Shown here: in pieces, positions 1 through 8,192 of the stretch
How positions within the stretch are numbered: position 1 is the first letter of the stretch
Layout of the letters: every line of letters starts with the position of its first letter
DNA from: Acidimangrovimonas pyrenivorans
GTDB taxonomy: Bacteria > Pseudomonadota > Alphaproteobacteria > Rhodobacterales > Rhodobacteraceae
Length of the DNA stretch: 64,000 nt
Assembly: GCF_042643245.1 (NCBI RefSeq)
Contig: NZ_JBHRSK010000015.1
Span: forward strand, 62,001 to 126,000
Direction: 5' to 3'
Program-made: the position numbers and the translations under genes
The notes under the pieces: generated by a model
What the model was told of the DNA's origin: nothing
Databases searched by the model: none
What the model saw: only the letters and a program-made list of their open reading frames with translations

Positions 1-189
1 CTGACCGGCAATGCCGAGAAGGCGCGCAACCTCGTCGGCCGCCTGCCCGGCCTCCTCGGCAGCGCGCGCGCGGCCTGCCCGCATGGCTGCGACCACGCGC
101 TGGAGCATGCCATGATTACCGCGCCGGACAAGCGCGACCCGGCGCTGCTGGCCCGGCTGGACGCCGTCGCCGGCCGGGTGCTGGGCTAG
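1..189 (+). CDS. mtnP: S-methyl-5'-thioadenosine phosphorylase, C-terminal end (partial)
   Basis: The window opens inside a plus-strand frame that runs 62 codons to a TAG at 187-189. The residues resemble the C-terminus of methylthioadenosine phosphorylases, notably the conserved CPHGCDHALEHAMITAP stretch near the end. The family cleaves methylthioadenosine to adenine and methylthioribose-1-phosphate in methionine/polyamine salvage. The next gene is apt, which would recycle the released adenine, so the context fits. The N-terminal catalytic part lies outside the window, so this call rests on the tail and the neighbour. Confidence 0.68.
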   Translation: MTGNAEKARNLVGRLPGLLGSARAACPHGCDHALEHAMITAPDKRDPALLARLDAVAGRVLG

Positions 190-292
190 GCGCTCGCGGG
201 CCGCTCCGCCGGCCCGCTGACCGCTTGTCGCCCTTTCCCGGCGCATGCTATCGCAGGCGCGATCACCGACTTCCCTTCGAGAGGCCACCGGA

Positions 293-826
293 ATGGCAAA
301 GACCGTCAAGGACTACATCCGCACCATCGTCGACTTCCCCCACGAGGGGATCCTGTTCCGCGACGTGACCACGCTGTTTGCCGATCCGCGCGGTTTCCGG
401 ATGGCGATCGACCAGCTGCTGCACCCCTATGCCGGCGAGCCGATCGACAAGGTGGTCGGCCTCGAGGCGCGCGGCTTCATCCTCGGCGGCGCCATCGCCC
501 ACCAGCTGACGCTGGGCTTCGTGCCGATCCGCAAGAAGGGCAAACTGCCGGGCACGACGATCGCGCAGGACTACCAGCTGGAATATGGCGAGGCGATCGT
601 CGAGATCCATGACGACGCGCTGAAGCCGGGCGAGAAGGTGCTGCTGGTCGACGACCTGCTGGCCACCGGCGGCACCGCCGAGGCCGGGATCAAGCTGATC
701 GAGCGGCTGGGCGCCGAAGTCGTCGGCTGCGCCTTCATCGTCGACCTGCCCGAGCTGGGCGGCCGCAAGAAGCTCGAGGCGATGGGCATGGACGTGCACG
801 TGCTGTGCGAGTTCGAGGGGCTCTGA
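293..826 (+). CDS. apt: adenine phosphoribosyltransferase
   Basis: This 177-residue cytosolic enzyme converts adenine and PRPP to AMP. The PRPP-binding loop VLLVDDLLATGGT is at about residues 116-128, and the conserved GLEARGF motif at about 56-62. Length matches bacterial Apt (170-180). I chose the ATG at 293 rather than the in-frame ATG at 245 because translation then begins MAKTVKDYIRTIVDFP, the usual family start, with a GAGAGG ribosome site about 8 bases upstream. It follows the mtnP tail by about 100 bases and probably works with it in adenine salvage. Confidence 0.96.
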   Translation: MAKTVKDYIRTIVDFPHEGILFRDVTTLFADPRGFRMAIDQLLHPYAGEPIDKVVGLEARGFILGGAIAHQLTLGFVPIRKKGKLPGTTIAQDYQLEYGEAIVEIHDDALKPGEKVLLVDDLLATGGTAEAGIKLIERLGAEVVGCAFIVDLPELGGRKKLEAMGMDVHVLCEFEGL

Positions 827-841
827 GCAGCCCGGCAGCAT

Positions 842-890
842 GGCCGGGGGCGCTGCCCCCGGACCCCCGGGATATTTGCGTGAAGATGAA
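842..890 (+). repeat. dispersed GC-hairpin repeat, copy 1
   Basis: A CCGGGGGC-GCT-GCCCCCGG hairpin is followed by ACCCCCGGGATATTT and TGAAGATGAA. The same arrangement recurs at 24928-24976, 28728-28777 and, on the minus strand, 53175-53227. It lies between the convergent apt and FAD-oxidase genes, so a role as a transcription terminator or mRNA 3' end is plausible, but there is no long T-run. Confidence 0.75.
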
Positions 891-910
891 CGGGAAGGAA
901 CGTCTTCCTT

Positions 911-2323
911 CTACGCGCGCAGCACCGCGCCCGGGTTCATGATGCCGTTGGGGTCGAGCGCGGCCTTGATGGCGCGCATCACCGCCAGCTTGGCGGGATC
1001 GCCGTAGCGTTCCAGGTCGGGCACCTTGAGCCGGCCGATGCCGTGCTCGGCGCTGACCGAGCCGTCGTAGCGGTCGACGAGGTCATGAACCAGCCGCTTC
1101 ACCGGCTCGCGCAGGGCCTCGTAATCGGCGCGGTCGCGGCCCGGCGCCGGGAAGGCGTTGTAATGCAGGTTGCCGTCGCCGAGATGGCCGAAGCAGTTGA
1201 TCCGGATTTCGCCCAGCCGGGCCAGCGCGGCGCCGGCCTCGGCGATGAAGTCGGGGATCGCCCCCAGCGGCAGAGAGATGTCGTGCGACGAGATCGCGCC
1301 GATCTTGCGGTTGGCCTCGGGGATGGTCTCGCGCAGGGTCCAGAATTCGGCCCGCTGGGCCTCGTTCTGGGCGATCACGCCGTCATGGACCAGCCCGGCC
1401 TCGGCACCTGCGGCGAAGAGCTCCTCCAGCGCCGCCTGCGGGTCGAGGCCGCGTGGCAGGCCGAGATCGACCAGCACCATCCAGTCGGGCGGCGTCGCGA
1501 AGGGCTGGCGCAGCTCGGGCATCGTTTCGGCCAGGAAGTCGAGCCCCTGGCGGGCGATCAGCTCGAAGCCCGAGACCCCCTCGCCCAGCCGCGCCCGGGC
1601 CATCGCCAGCAGCGTGAGCGCGGCGGCGGGGCTTTCGACCACCATCAGCGCCGCGCCCTCGGCGGCCGGGATCGGCGACAGCTTGAGGCTGGCGGCGGTG
1701 ATGACGCCCAGCGAGCCCTCGGAGCCGATCAGCAGGTCCTTGAGATCGTAGCCGGTATTGTCCTTGCGCAGCCGCTTGAGCCCGCGCAGCACCGAGCCGT
1801 CGGCCAGCACCGCCTCGACCCCGAGGCAGAGCTCGCGCGCGTTGCCGTAGCGCAGCACGTTGACGCCGCCGGCATTGGTGGCGAGGTTGCCGCCGATCCG
1901 GCAGCTGCCCTGGCTGGCCAGAGTCAGCGGGAACAGCCGGTCCCGCGCCCGGGCGGCGGCGTGGATGTCCTCCAGCACCGCGCCGGCCTGGGCGATCAGC
2001 ACGTTCTCCTCGGGATAGACCGCCTCGACCTTGTTCATCCGTTCGAGGCTGAGGATCAGCGGCGCCGGGCCGTCGGACAGGATCTGGCCGCCGACCAGCC
2101 CGGTGCCGCCGCCCCAGGGCACGATGCCGACCCGGGCGTCGTTGCACAGGGCGACGACGCGCGCCACTTCCTCGGTATCGCGCGGCGCCGCCAGCAGCCC
2201 GCCATTGCCGTGGAACCGGCCGCGCGGCTCTTCCTGGTAGGCGGCGGTCAGCGGGCGCAGCGTGCCCTCGGGCAGCGCCGCATCCAGGCGGGCGGCGAAG
2301 GCGCTATCGGCGGCGGTCAGCAT
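911..2323 (-). CDS. FAD-binding oxidase/dehydrogenase of the GlcD/D-2-hydroxyacid family
   Basis: 470 residues. It has the PCMH-type FAD-binding fold (PWGGGTGLVGG at about 69-79, NLATNAGGVNVLRYG at about 146-160, IGSEGSLGVIT at about 199-209) and the C-terminal FAD-oxidase domain with HLGDGNLHYN near 380-389 and SAEHGIG near 424-430. The family oxidises D-2-hydroxyacids such as D-lactate, glycolate or D-2-hydroxyglutarate and passes electrons to quinone or ETF. The substrate cannot be read from sequence. A close paralogue of the same length lies at 22357-23763. It is convergent with apt and is followed upstream by a secreted hydrolase gene. Confidence 0.9.
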   Translation of the reverse strand: MLTAADSAFAARLDAALPEGTLRPLTAAYQEEPRGRFHGNGGLLAAPRDTEEVARVVALCNDARVGIVPWGGGTGLVGGQILSDGPAPLILSLERMNKVEAVYPEENVLIAQAGAVLEDIHAAARARDRLFPLTLASQGSCRIGGNLATNAGGVNVLRYGNARELCLGVEAVLADGSVLRGLKRLRKDNTGYDLKDLLIGSEGSLGVITAASLKLSPIPAAEGAALMVVESPAAALTLLAMARARLGEGVSGFELIARQGLDFLAETMPELRQPFATPPDWMVLVDLGLPRGLDPQAALEELFAAGAEAGLVHDGVIAQNEAQRAEFWTLRETIPEANRKIGAISSHDISLPLGAIPDFIAEAGAALARLGEIRINCFGHLGDGNLHYNAFPAPGRDRADYEALREPVKRLVHDLVDRYDGSVSAEHGIGRLKVPDLERYGDPAKLAVMRAIKAALDPNGIMNPGAVLRA

Positions 2324-2374
2324 GGGCGGCTCCTCTCGCCCGCAGGTGAAGCATGGCGGCCCCGGCGGCGCAAG

Positions 2375-3199
2375 TCACTCGAGCAGGCGCGCGGGTTCCA
2401 GCACCACCACCGTCGGCCGCGACGGCAGGCTCTTCAGCGAGACGTCGAGGAAGCTGCGCCCCGGCCGGTCGATGGCGAAATCGCCGGAGATGCCGTCGAG
2501 GAAGCGTTGCAGGGAGCCTTCCGAGAACCAGTGCATCGGGATCACCACCGAGGAGCGCAGCCGTTGCAGCACCCGGATCATCGTCGGCAGGTCCAGCGTC
2601 AGCCCGCCATCGACCGGCGCCATCACCACGTCGAGCCGGCCGAGGGCCGCGTATTGGCGCGGGTCGGGCTCGTGATGGAGATGGCCGAGATGACCGATGC
2701 AGAGCCCGGCGAGCTCGAAGACGAAGATCGAGTTGCCGTTCTTGCGCACGGTGCCGGAGCGGCCGCGGACATCGGTGGGCACGTTGCGCACCAGAATCTC
2801 GCCGAGGTCGAGGTAATGGTCGGCCGCCTTGCCGTCGGTCGCCCAGCCCTCCAGCACATGGGGGATCGCCGGGTCGGGATAGCCGGTGAAATGGGTGCTG
2901 TGGGCGTTGTTCATCGTCACCACGTCGGGGATGCGGGCGATGCCGCCAAGGTCGCCGGTGAAGTCGGTCGCCACCAGCAGCCCGCCGGCGCTTTCCAGCA
3001 GGAAGGTGGCGTGGGCGACATAGGTCAGCCGGGCAACGTTGCGGTCGAGCGGATCGCCATAGGCGGCGAGCTGGACATATTCGAGCCCCGGCGCGGCATC
3101 GGCGAGCGCGATGCAATGGCTGGGGATGCGGTCCTGCGCGGCGGCGGGCATGGCGGCCGCGGCAAGCAGAGCGGCAAGGGCAAGGACGAGACGGATCAT
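2375..3199 (-). CDS. secreted MBL-fold metallo-hydrolase (UlaG-like, COG2220 type)
   Basis: 274 residues from the ATG at 3199. The protein then begins with a clear signal peptide (MIRLVLALAALLAAAAMPAAAQ), so it is probably periplasmic; an upstream in-frame ATG at 3229 would bury it. Beta-lactamase-superfamily features are VAHATFLLES followed by an acidic strand, a degenerate HxxH metal motif (NNAHSTHFTGY), LGHLHHEP, and PMHWFSE near the C-terminus. These resemble the UlaG-like branch that keeps metal ligands in altered spacing. The substrate is unknown. It lies 51 bases upstream of the FAD oxidase on the same strand and could be co-transcribed. Confidence 0.82.
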   Translation of the reverse strand: MIRLVLALAALLAAAAMPAAAQDRIPSHCIALADAAPGLEYVQLAAYGDPLDRNVARLTYVAHATFLLESAGGLLVATDFTGDLGGIARIPDVVTMNNAHSTHFTGYPDPAIPHVLEGWATDGKAADHYLDLGEILVRNVPTDVRGRSGTVRKNGNSIFVFELAGLCIGHLGHLHHEPDPRQYAALGRLDVVMAPVDGGLTLDLPTMIRVLQRLRSSVVIPMHWFSEGSLQRFLDGISGDFAIDRPGRSFLDVSLKSLPSRPTVVVLEPARLLE

Positions 3200-3247
3200 C
3201 GGCGGCACCTCCGGCGGGGAGGATAACACGAAACCGTGAAGCCGCGG

Positions 3248-3799
3248 TCAGTTTGGCAGGGTGCGGGCGAGATCGCGGATCGCCCGCACCGAGCGCAGGT
3301 TGCGGGCGGTGGCCGGCGTGCCGAGGTGACGCTCGACCGCCGCGGCCAGTTTCGAGCGGCCGATGCCGGACGGGGCGGAAAGATAGAAGACCTTGCCGGC
3401 CAGCGCGACCTCCTCGTCCGCTGCCCTCAGCGCCTCGAGCGCGGCAAGATCCGGGGCGCCGGGCGGAGGGTCGAGGAAGTAGAGCTGAACGGTCTTCTCG
3501 GCCCCAGGCGCCGGGCGGAAGGGACAGGCGGCCAGCGCCGCCTCGATCTCCGCCAGGCTGCGCAGCAGGACATGCGGGCGGAAGCCGTGGCTGGCAGCGA
3601 TGGCCTTCCCGATCGCCGTCGCGATCTCTTCGGCCGGGCCGGCGGCGCGGAAGACGGCGTTGCCGCTCTGGATGTAGGTCTGCGGCGTGCCGTAGCCGAG
3701 GCCGGCCAGCAACGCCCGGAAATCCGCCATCGGCAGGCGACCGCGGCCGCCGACATTCACCCCGCGCAGAAGCGCGATGCGAGTGGGCCTATCCGACAT
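3248..3799 (-). CDS. DUF1697 family protein
   Basis: 183 residues. The N-terminal signature IALLRGVNVGGRGRLPMADF and the following TYIQSGNAVF are characteristic of DUF1697, a widespread small cytosolic family with no established biochemical role. The gene's 5' end overlaps the 3' end of the upstream GNAT gene by 11 bases, so it is probably the last gene of that operon. I see no unusual features. Confidence 0.9.
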   Translation of the reverse strand: MSDRPTRIALLRGVNVGGRGRLPMADFRALLAGLGYGTPQTYIQSGNAVFRAAGPAEEIATAIGKAIAASHGFRPHVLLRSLAEIEAALAACPFRPAPGAEKTVQLYFLDPPPGAPDLAALEALRAADEEVALAGKVFYLSAPSGIGRSKLAAAVERHLGTPATARNLRSVRAIRDLARTLPN

Positions 3800-4373
3800 C
3801 GGTCCGGCCGCGCCGGTCGCTGCGCAGGTTGGCGTAGAGGACGTGGTTGCGCCAGCGGCCGCTGATCTGCAGGTAGCTCTGGGCCACGCCCTCGTATTTG
3901 AAGCCGCATTTCTCCAGCACCCCGCGCGAGGCGGCGTTCTCGGGCAGGCAGGCGGCCTCGATCCGGCTCAGGTCCATCACCGTGAAGGCGTGATGCACCA
4001 CCGCCTGGATCGCCTCGCGCATGTAGCCGTGGCGGGCATGGTCCTTGCCGACCCAGTAGCCCAGCGTGCCGGCCTGGGCCGGGCCGCGGCGGATATTGTC
4101 GAGCGTGATCGCCCCGACCAGGCAATCGTCCTGGCGCCGGATCAGGAACAACGGCAGCGCCGTGCCCTGGCTCATCGTCCGGCGGGCCCAGTAGACCCGG
4201 TTCGAGAAGGCCCGGCGGGTCAGGTGATCGTCGGACCAGCTCGGCTCCCAGGGGCGGAGGAAATCGGCGCTCTCGTCGCGCAGCGCCACCCAGGGCCGGT
4301 AGTCGGCATGGACCGGCAACCGCAGCGTCATCCGCTCGGTCTCGATCCGCACCTTGCGGCGTGTCAGCCGCAT
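3789..4373 (-). CDS. GNAT family N-acetyltransferase (RimJ/RimL-like)
   Basis: 194 residues from the ATG at 4373-4371, whose first base is the last base of the preceding gene's stop (TGATG), implying translational coupling. The acetyl-CoA-binding fold is visible: a hydrophobic strand (CLVGAITLDNIRRG), LGYWVGKDHARHGYM with the R/Q-x-x-G-x-A/G-like loop, and NAASRGVLEKCGFKYEG near the C-terminus, typical of RimJ/RimL-type acetyltransferases. The target could be a ribosomal protein N-terminus or a small amine. It sits directly downstream of the M16 peptidase gene, an order common in Rhodobacteraceae. Confidence 0.92.
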   Translation of the reverse strand: MRLTRRKVRIETERMTLRLPVHADYRPWVALRDESADFLRPWEPSWSDDHLTRRAFSNRVYWARRTMSQGTALPLFLIRRQDDCLVGAITLDNIRRGPAQAGTLGYWVGKDHARHGYMREAIQAVVHHAFTVMDLSRIEAACLPENAASRGVLEKCGFKYEGVAQSYLQISGRWRNHVLYANLRSDRRGRTDVG

Positions 4374-5635
4374 CAGGCGGCAAGCCTTTGGCGCAGCGTC
4401 CCCAGGTCGGGGGCGCCGCCGACGGGACCGTAGAGCGCCAGCGCCGTGCGGCCGCCTTCGATCATCCCCGCGGCATGGGCGCGCACGGCCTCGGCGGTCA
4501 CCGCGTCGATCTTGGCCACCGCCTCCTCGACATCCGGAACCCGGCCCCAGATCGCCATCAGCCGCGCCAGCCGCTCGGCCCGGGCCGAGGGGCTTTCCAG
4601 CCCCATCAGCATGCCGGCCTTCATCTGGGCGCGGGCGCGGTCGATCTCGGCGGCGCTCATGTCCTCGGCCGCGCGCTTGAACTCGTCGACGGTCAGCCCG
4701 GCCAGATCGCTCAGCTCCGCGCCCGAAGTGCCGGCATAGATGGTGAACAGCCCGGTATCGGCATAGGCCCCGACCTGCGAGAAGATCGAGTAGCACAGCC
4801 CCCGCTCCTCGCGGATCTTCTGGAACAGGCGCGAGGACATGCCGCCGCCAAGCGCCGTCGACAGCACTTGGGTGGTATAGATCGCATCGTCGCGGTAGCC
4901 CGGAGCCTCGAAGGCAAGCGCGAAATGCGCCTGTTCGAGCTGCTTGTCGACCCGGCGCTCGCCGCCGGCGAAGGCTGCCGGCTCGTGCCCGGCGCCCGGC
5001 ACCGGGCCGAGGCCGCCGAACATCTCGCCCGCCAGTTCGACGATGCGGTCGTGATCGACGGCGCCGGCGGCGGCGAGAATCATCTGGTCGGGACCGTAAT
5101 GCTCGCCGACGAAGCGGCGCAGGTCATCGCGCGAGAAGCCGCGCACGCGCTCGGACGGGCCGAGGATGGTGCGACCGATCGGCTGGTCGGGATAGGCGGC
5201 CTCCTGCAGCCAGTCGAAGATGATGTCGTCGGGCGTATCGAGCGCCTGGCCGATCTCCTGCAGGATCACCCCGCGCTCGACCTCGATCTCCCTCGGATCG
5301 AAGACCGGGTGCAGCACGATATCGGCGATCACGTCCAGCGCCAGCGGCACGTCCTCGGTCAGCACCCGGGCGTAATAGGCCGTCATCTCGCGGCTGGTAT
5401 AGGCGTTGATGTAGCCGCCGACATCCTCGATCGCCTCGGCGATCTGCAGCGCGCTGCGGCGCTCGGTGCCCTTGAAGGCCATGTGTTCGAGGAAATGGGC
5501 GATTCCGTTCTGCTCGATCCGCTCGTGGCGGCCGCCGGCGGCGATCCAGACGCCGATCGAGGCCGACATCATGCCCGGCATCGCCTCGGTGACGACGCGG
5601 AAACCGTTGGGAAGGGTGGTCAGGCGCGATGTCAT
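4373..5635 (-). CDS. M16 family zinc peptidase (mitochondrial processing peptidase-like)
   Basis: 420 residues. The inverted zinc motif HFLEH is at residues 47-51 (HxxEH), with a downstream glutamate near 127 as third ligand, so the protein should be catalytically active. The second half (for example SSRLFQKIREERGLCYSI) is the inactive M16 C-terminal domain. This family is the bacterial relative of the mitochondrial processing peptidase beta subunit. The gene overlaps thrC by 4 bases upstream and the GNAT gene by 1 base downstream, forming a tight thrC-M16-GNAT operon. Confidence 0.95.
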   Translation of the reverse strand: MTSRLTTLPNGFRVVTEAMPGMMSASIGVWIAAGGRHERIEQNGIAHFLEHMAFKGTERRSALQIAEAIEDVGGYINAYTSREMTAYYARVLTEDVPLALDVIADIVLHPVFDPREIEVERGVILQEIGQALDTPDDIIFDWLQEAAYPDQPIGRTILGPSERVRGFSRDDLRRFVGEHYGPDQMILAAAGAVDHDRIVELAGEMFGGLGPVPGAGHEPAAFAGGERRVDKQLEQAHFALAFEAPGYRDDAIYTTQVLSTALGGGMSSRLFQKIREERGLCYSIFSQVGAYADTGLFTIYAGTSGAELSDLAGLTVDEFKRAAEDMSAAEIDRARAQMKAGMLMGLESPSARAERLARLMAIWGRVPDVEEAVAKIDAVTAEAVRAHAAGMIEGGRTALALYGPVGGAPDLGTLRQRLAA

Positions 5636-7032
5636 CGGCCGGTCCTTTCGCGGATCAGCGCCTCGAGCGCGGCAAGGTCGTTCGGCACCTCGGTCATGCG
5701 CTCGGGCCGGTCGAACAGGTCGGCCATGCGGTCGGGCAGCGGCGGGCGCTGACCGGTGGCCTTTTCGACCGCGTCGGGGAACTTGGCCGGATGCGCGGTG
5801 GACAACGTCACCATCGGCACCTCGGACAGGAAGCCGCCGGCCACATTCACGCCGACGGCGGTATGCGGGCAGATCGTCTCGCCATTCCGGTCATGCTCGG
5901 TGCGGATCGTGGCATAGGTCTCGTCTTCCGAGCAGCGGCCGGACTCGAAGGTCGCGCGCAGCGTCTCGAGCGCGCCCTGGCTGATGGTGAAGCCGCCCTC
6001 GGTCTTCAACTCATCCATCAACTGGGCCACGGCGCGGCCGTCGCGGCCATAGGCGTCGAACAGCACCCGCTCGAAATTCGACGAAACCTGGATGTCCATC
6101 GACGGGCTGATCGAGGGGGCGACGCCTGTCGTGGTATAGGCGCCCGTGCTCAGCGCCCGGTGCAGGATGTCGTTCTGGTTGGTGGCGATCACCAGCTTCT
6201 CGATCGGCAGCCCCATGGCGCGGGCGATGTAGCCGGCGAAGATGTCGCCGAAATTGCCCGTCGGCACGGTGAAGCTGACCGGCCGGTGCGGCGCGCCCAG
6301 CGAAACCGCCGAGGTGAAGTAATAGACCACCTGCGCCAGCACCCGGGCCCAGTTGATCGAGTTGACGCCGGCAAGGCCGACCGCGTCGCGGAACTCGAAA
6401 TCGTTGAACATGTCCTTCAGCCGGGCCTGGCAATCGTCGAAATCGCCCTCCAGCGCCAGGGCGTGGACGTTCGACTCGACCGGGGTCGTCATCTGGCGGC
6501 GCTGGACCTCGGAAACGCGGCCCCGCGGGAACAGGATGAAGACGTCGACATTGCTCAGCCCCCGGAACGCCTCGATCGCGGCCGAGCCGGTATCGCCCGA
6601 GGTGGCGCCGACGATGGTGACGCGCTGGCCCGAGCGTTCCAGCGCAACCTGGAACAGCTGGCCGATCAGCTGCATCGCGAAGTCCTTGAAGGCGAGCGTC
6701 GGTCCGTGGAACAGCTCGAGCAGGAAGTGGTTCGGGCCGATCTGGGTCAGCGGCGCGCGGGCGCTGTGGCCGAAGCCGGCATAGGCCCGGTCGATGATGG
6801 CGCGGAACTCGTCGTCGCCGAAGCTGTCGCCGACGAAGGGGCGCATGATGCGGTAGGCGGCTTCCTCGTAGCTCAGCCCCGCCAGCGCGGCGATCTGCTC
6901 ATGCGGCATCACCGGCACCGACTCGGGCACGTAGAGCCCGCCGTCGCGGGCCAGCCCGGTCAGCATCGCCTGTTCGAAACTCAGGGCCGGGGCATCGCCC
7001 CGGGTCGAAACGTAGCGTGAAACGTGACGCAT
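5632..7032 (-). CDS. thrC: threonine synthase
   Basis: 466 residues, the length of the long (class II) threonine synthases. This PLP enzyme turns O-phosphohomoserine into threonine. The PLP lysine is in the motif HGPTLAFKDFAMQ (Lys116), and IVGATSGDTGSAAIEAF is the phosphate-binding loop. The N-terminal MRHVSRYVSTRG is the usual family start. It is followed by the M16 peptidase gene with an ATGA overlap and preceded by SURF1 with 12 bases between, so all three may share a transcript. Confidence 0.97.
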   Translation of the reverse strand: MRHVSRYVSTRGDAPALSFEQAMLTGLARDGGLYVPESVPVMPHEQIAALAGLSYEEAAYRIMRPFVGDSFGDDEFRAIIDRAYAGFGHSARAPLTQIGPNHFLLELFHGPTLAFKDFAMQLIGQLFQVALERSGQRVTIVGATSGDTGSAAIEAFRGLSNVDVFILFPRGRVSEVQRRQMTTPVESNVHALALEGDFDDCQARLKDMFNDFEFRDAVGLAGVNSINWARVLAQVVYYFTSAVSLGAPHRPVSFTVPTGNFGDIFAGYIARAMGLPIEKLVIATNQNDILHRALSTGAYTTTGVAPSISPSMDIQVSSNFERVLFDAYGRDGRAVAQLMDELKTEGGFTISQGALETLRATFESGRCSEDETYATIRTEHDRNGETICPHTAVGVNVAGGFLSEVPMVTLSTAHPAKFPDAVEKATGQRPPLPDRMADLFDRPERMTEVPNDLAALEALIRERTGR

Positions 7033-7044
7033 GTGGTCCTGCCT

Positions 7045-7722
7045 TCAGTCTTTCCGTCGCGTGATACGCCAGAGCAGCAGCCCTGTCATCCCCAGCCAGA
7101 CGACGGCGAGCGAAAACCAGGTGATGGCGTAGTTGCGGTGATTGTTGGGGACGCCCGAGGTGTCGACCGGCATCGGCTCGATCTTCGACCGGTCGCCTTC
7201 GACCTTGCGCGCGACCACCAGCACCGGGTCTGTTCCCAGCGCCCTGGCCATGGCGGGAACGTCGCGGGCGAACCACAGGTTTGCCTTCGGGTCCGGCGGC
7301 GGGGTGAAAGCGTCGGTCTCGTCCGGCCAGTGCAGGTTGCCGGTGACGGTCACCTCCTCGGGCGGGCGCGGGCTGTCCTTCCGGTTCTCGGGCAGGAAGC
7401 CGCGATCGACCATGATGCGGCGGCCGTCGGCGGTGACCATCGCGGTGACGATGCGGTAGCCGGGGCCGATGTTCTTGCGGCTGGTCAGGACGTCCAGCTC
7501 CCGGGCCGTCAGGCGGCCCGAGACGGTGACCGGCAGGTACTTGTCGGTCGCCGGGTCGGGATCGGCCGGCAGCGCCACCGGGGCGGCAGTGATCCGGGCG
7601 TCGATCTGGGCCAGCAGCCCCTCTTTCCAGTGCAGCCGCTGCAGCTGCCAGACGCCGAGCCCGACCAGAATCCCGGCCCCGATCAGGCCGAAGAGGAGGG
7701 GGGCGATCAGGCGACGGGTCAT
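7045..7722 (-). CDS. SURF1 family cytochrome oxidase biogenesis protein
   Basis: 225 residues. SURF1 proteins help insert heme a into subunit I of aa3 oxidases. Two membrane helices flank a periplasmic domain: an N-terminal helix at about residues 6-23, and a C-terminal one (ITWFSLAVVWLGMTGLLLW). The signatures GVWQLQRLHWKE and PGYRIVTAM with IMVDRGFLP are visible. I chose the ATG at 7722 over an upstream ATG at 7761 because an AAGGAG site lies about 6-7 bases before it. The gene is separated from ctaE by a terminator and a 470-base spacer, so it probably has its own promoter, although it belongs functionally to the cta cluster. Confidence 0.94.
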   Translation of the reverse strand: MTRRLIAPLLFGLIGAGILVGLGVWQLQRLHWKEGLLAQIDARITAAPVALPADPDPATDKYLPVTVSGRLTARELDVLTSRKNIGPGYRIVTAMVTADGRRIMVDRGFLPENRKDSPRPPEEVTVTGNLHWPDETDAFTPPPDPKANLWFARDVPAMARALGTDPVLVVARKVEGDRSKIEPMPVDTSGVPNNHRNYAITWFSLAVVWLGMTGLLLWRITRRKD

Positions 7723-7876
7723 GAGCTCTCCTTGCAACTGCAGGGCGCACTGTTTCGCCAAACGGGACAGGGTTCAAGGTGCAAAGGGGGCGTCGGGGAG
7801 TGGAACAGCGATGTCTTGGGGGGACAGCGGCTGAGAGCGCGCCTCTTCGCAGGTTTCAACCGAGTGCGCCACCTGA

Positions 7877-8020
7877 GCCGGGCGCGCGCCTGCCCGTGGG
7901 ATGGCGCACGCGACTGTCGAACCGCGCGCTTTATGGTAGCCACGCCCCTCCGCAATGCGAACGCAAGCGCGCGGGCCCCCAAAGCGCCAGCCCGCCGGGA
8001 CGGGCAGGCGCGCGCCCGGC
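7877..8020. repeat. perfect 21-base inverted repeat with 102-base spacer
   Basis: The arms are 7877-7897 and 8000-8020 and are exact reverse complements (core CGGGCGCGCGCCTGCCCG). A second nested dyad, CCCGCCGGG at 7991-7999 against CCCGGCGGG at 8015-8023, shares the right arm, so two alternative foldings are possible. Its function is unknown; it may be a structured leader of the SURF1 mRNA, a small RNA or a relic of a mobile element. Confidence 0.7.
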
Positions 8021-8114
8021 GGGTTTCACCCGCGCACCGGGCGGATCAGCGCTTTGTGAGGCCCCGCCTCCCTCCGCAAGGCGGCCCCGGACGCGCTTTC
8101 GACATCACCAAAGG

Positions 8115-8143
8115 AAAAGCGCGCGCCCCGAGGGGCCCGCGCT
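8115..8143 (-). terminator. intrinsic terminator after ctaE
   Basis: Read on the minus strand, AGCGCGGGCCCC pairs with GGGGCGCGCGCT (one mismatch) across a very short loop and is followed by TTTT. It lies about 50 bases past the ctaE stop and should end the ctaC-ctaB-ctaG-ctaE transcript. Confidence 0.75.
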
Positions 8144-8192
8144 TCCGGGATCGTTGCTCTGCCCGGCGCAACGGGCGCCGGGGGCGGGGGTC

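Larger units (their letters stand above)
7723..8192. other. intergenic spacer between ctaE and the SURF1 gene
   Basis: 470 bases without a convincing gene. An 87-codon open frame on the minus strand (7719-7982) is Arg/Ser/Pro-rich, resembles nothing I know and overlaps the SURF1 ribosome site, so I do not call it. The spacer contains a terminator for the cta operon at its distal end and a perfect 21-base inverted repeat in its centre. It probably also carries the SURF1 promoter. Confidence 0.6.

Noticed and set aside
1043..3226. A 727-codon plus-strand frame opposite the FAD oxidase and MBL genes
   Set aside because: Spans two unrelated minus-strand genes and shows only low-complexity Arg/Gln/His sequence.
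7719..7982. An 87-codon minus-strand frame in the ctaE-SURF1 spacer
   Set aside because: Arg/Pro/Ser-rich, no homology I recognise, and it would run across the SURF1 ribosome site and start.
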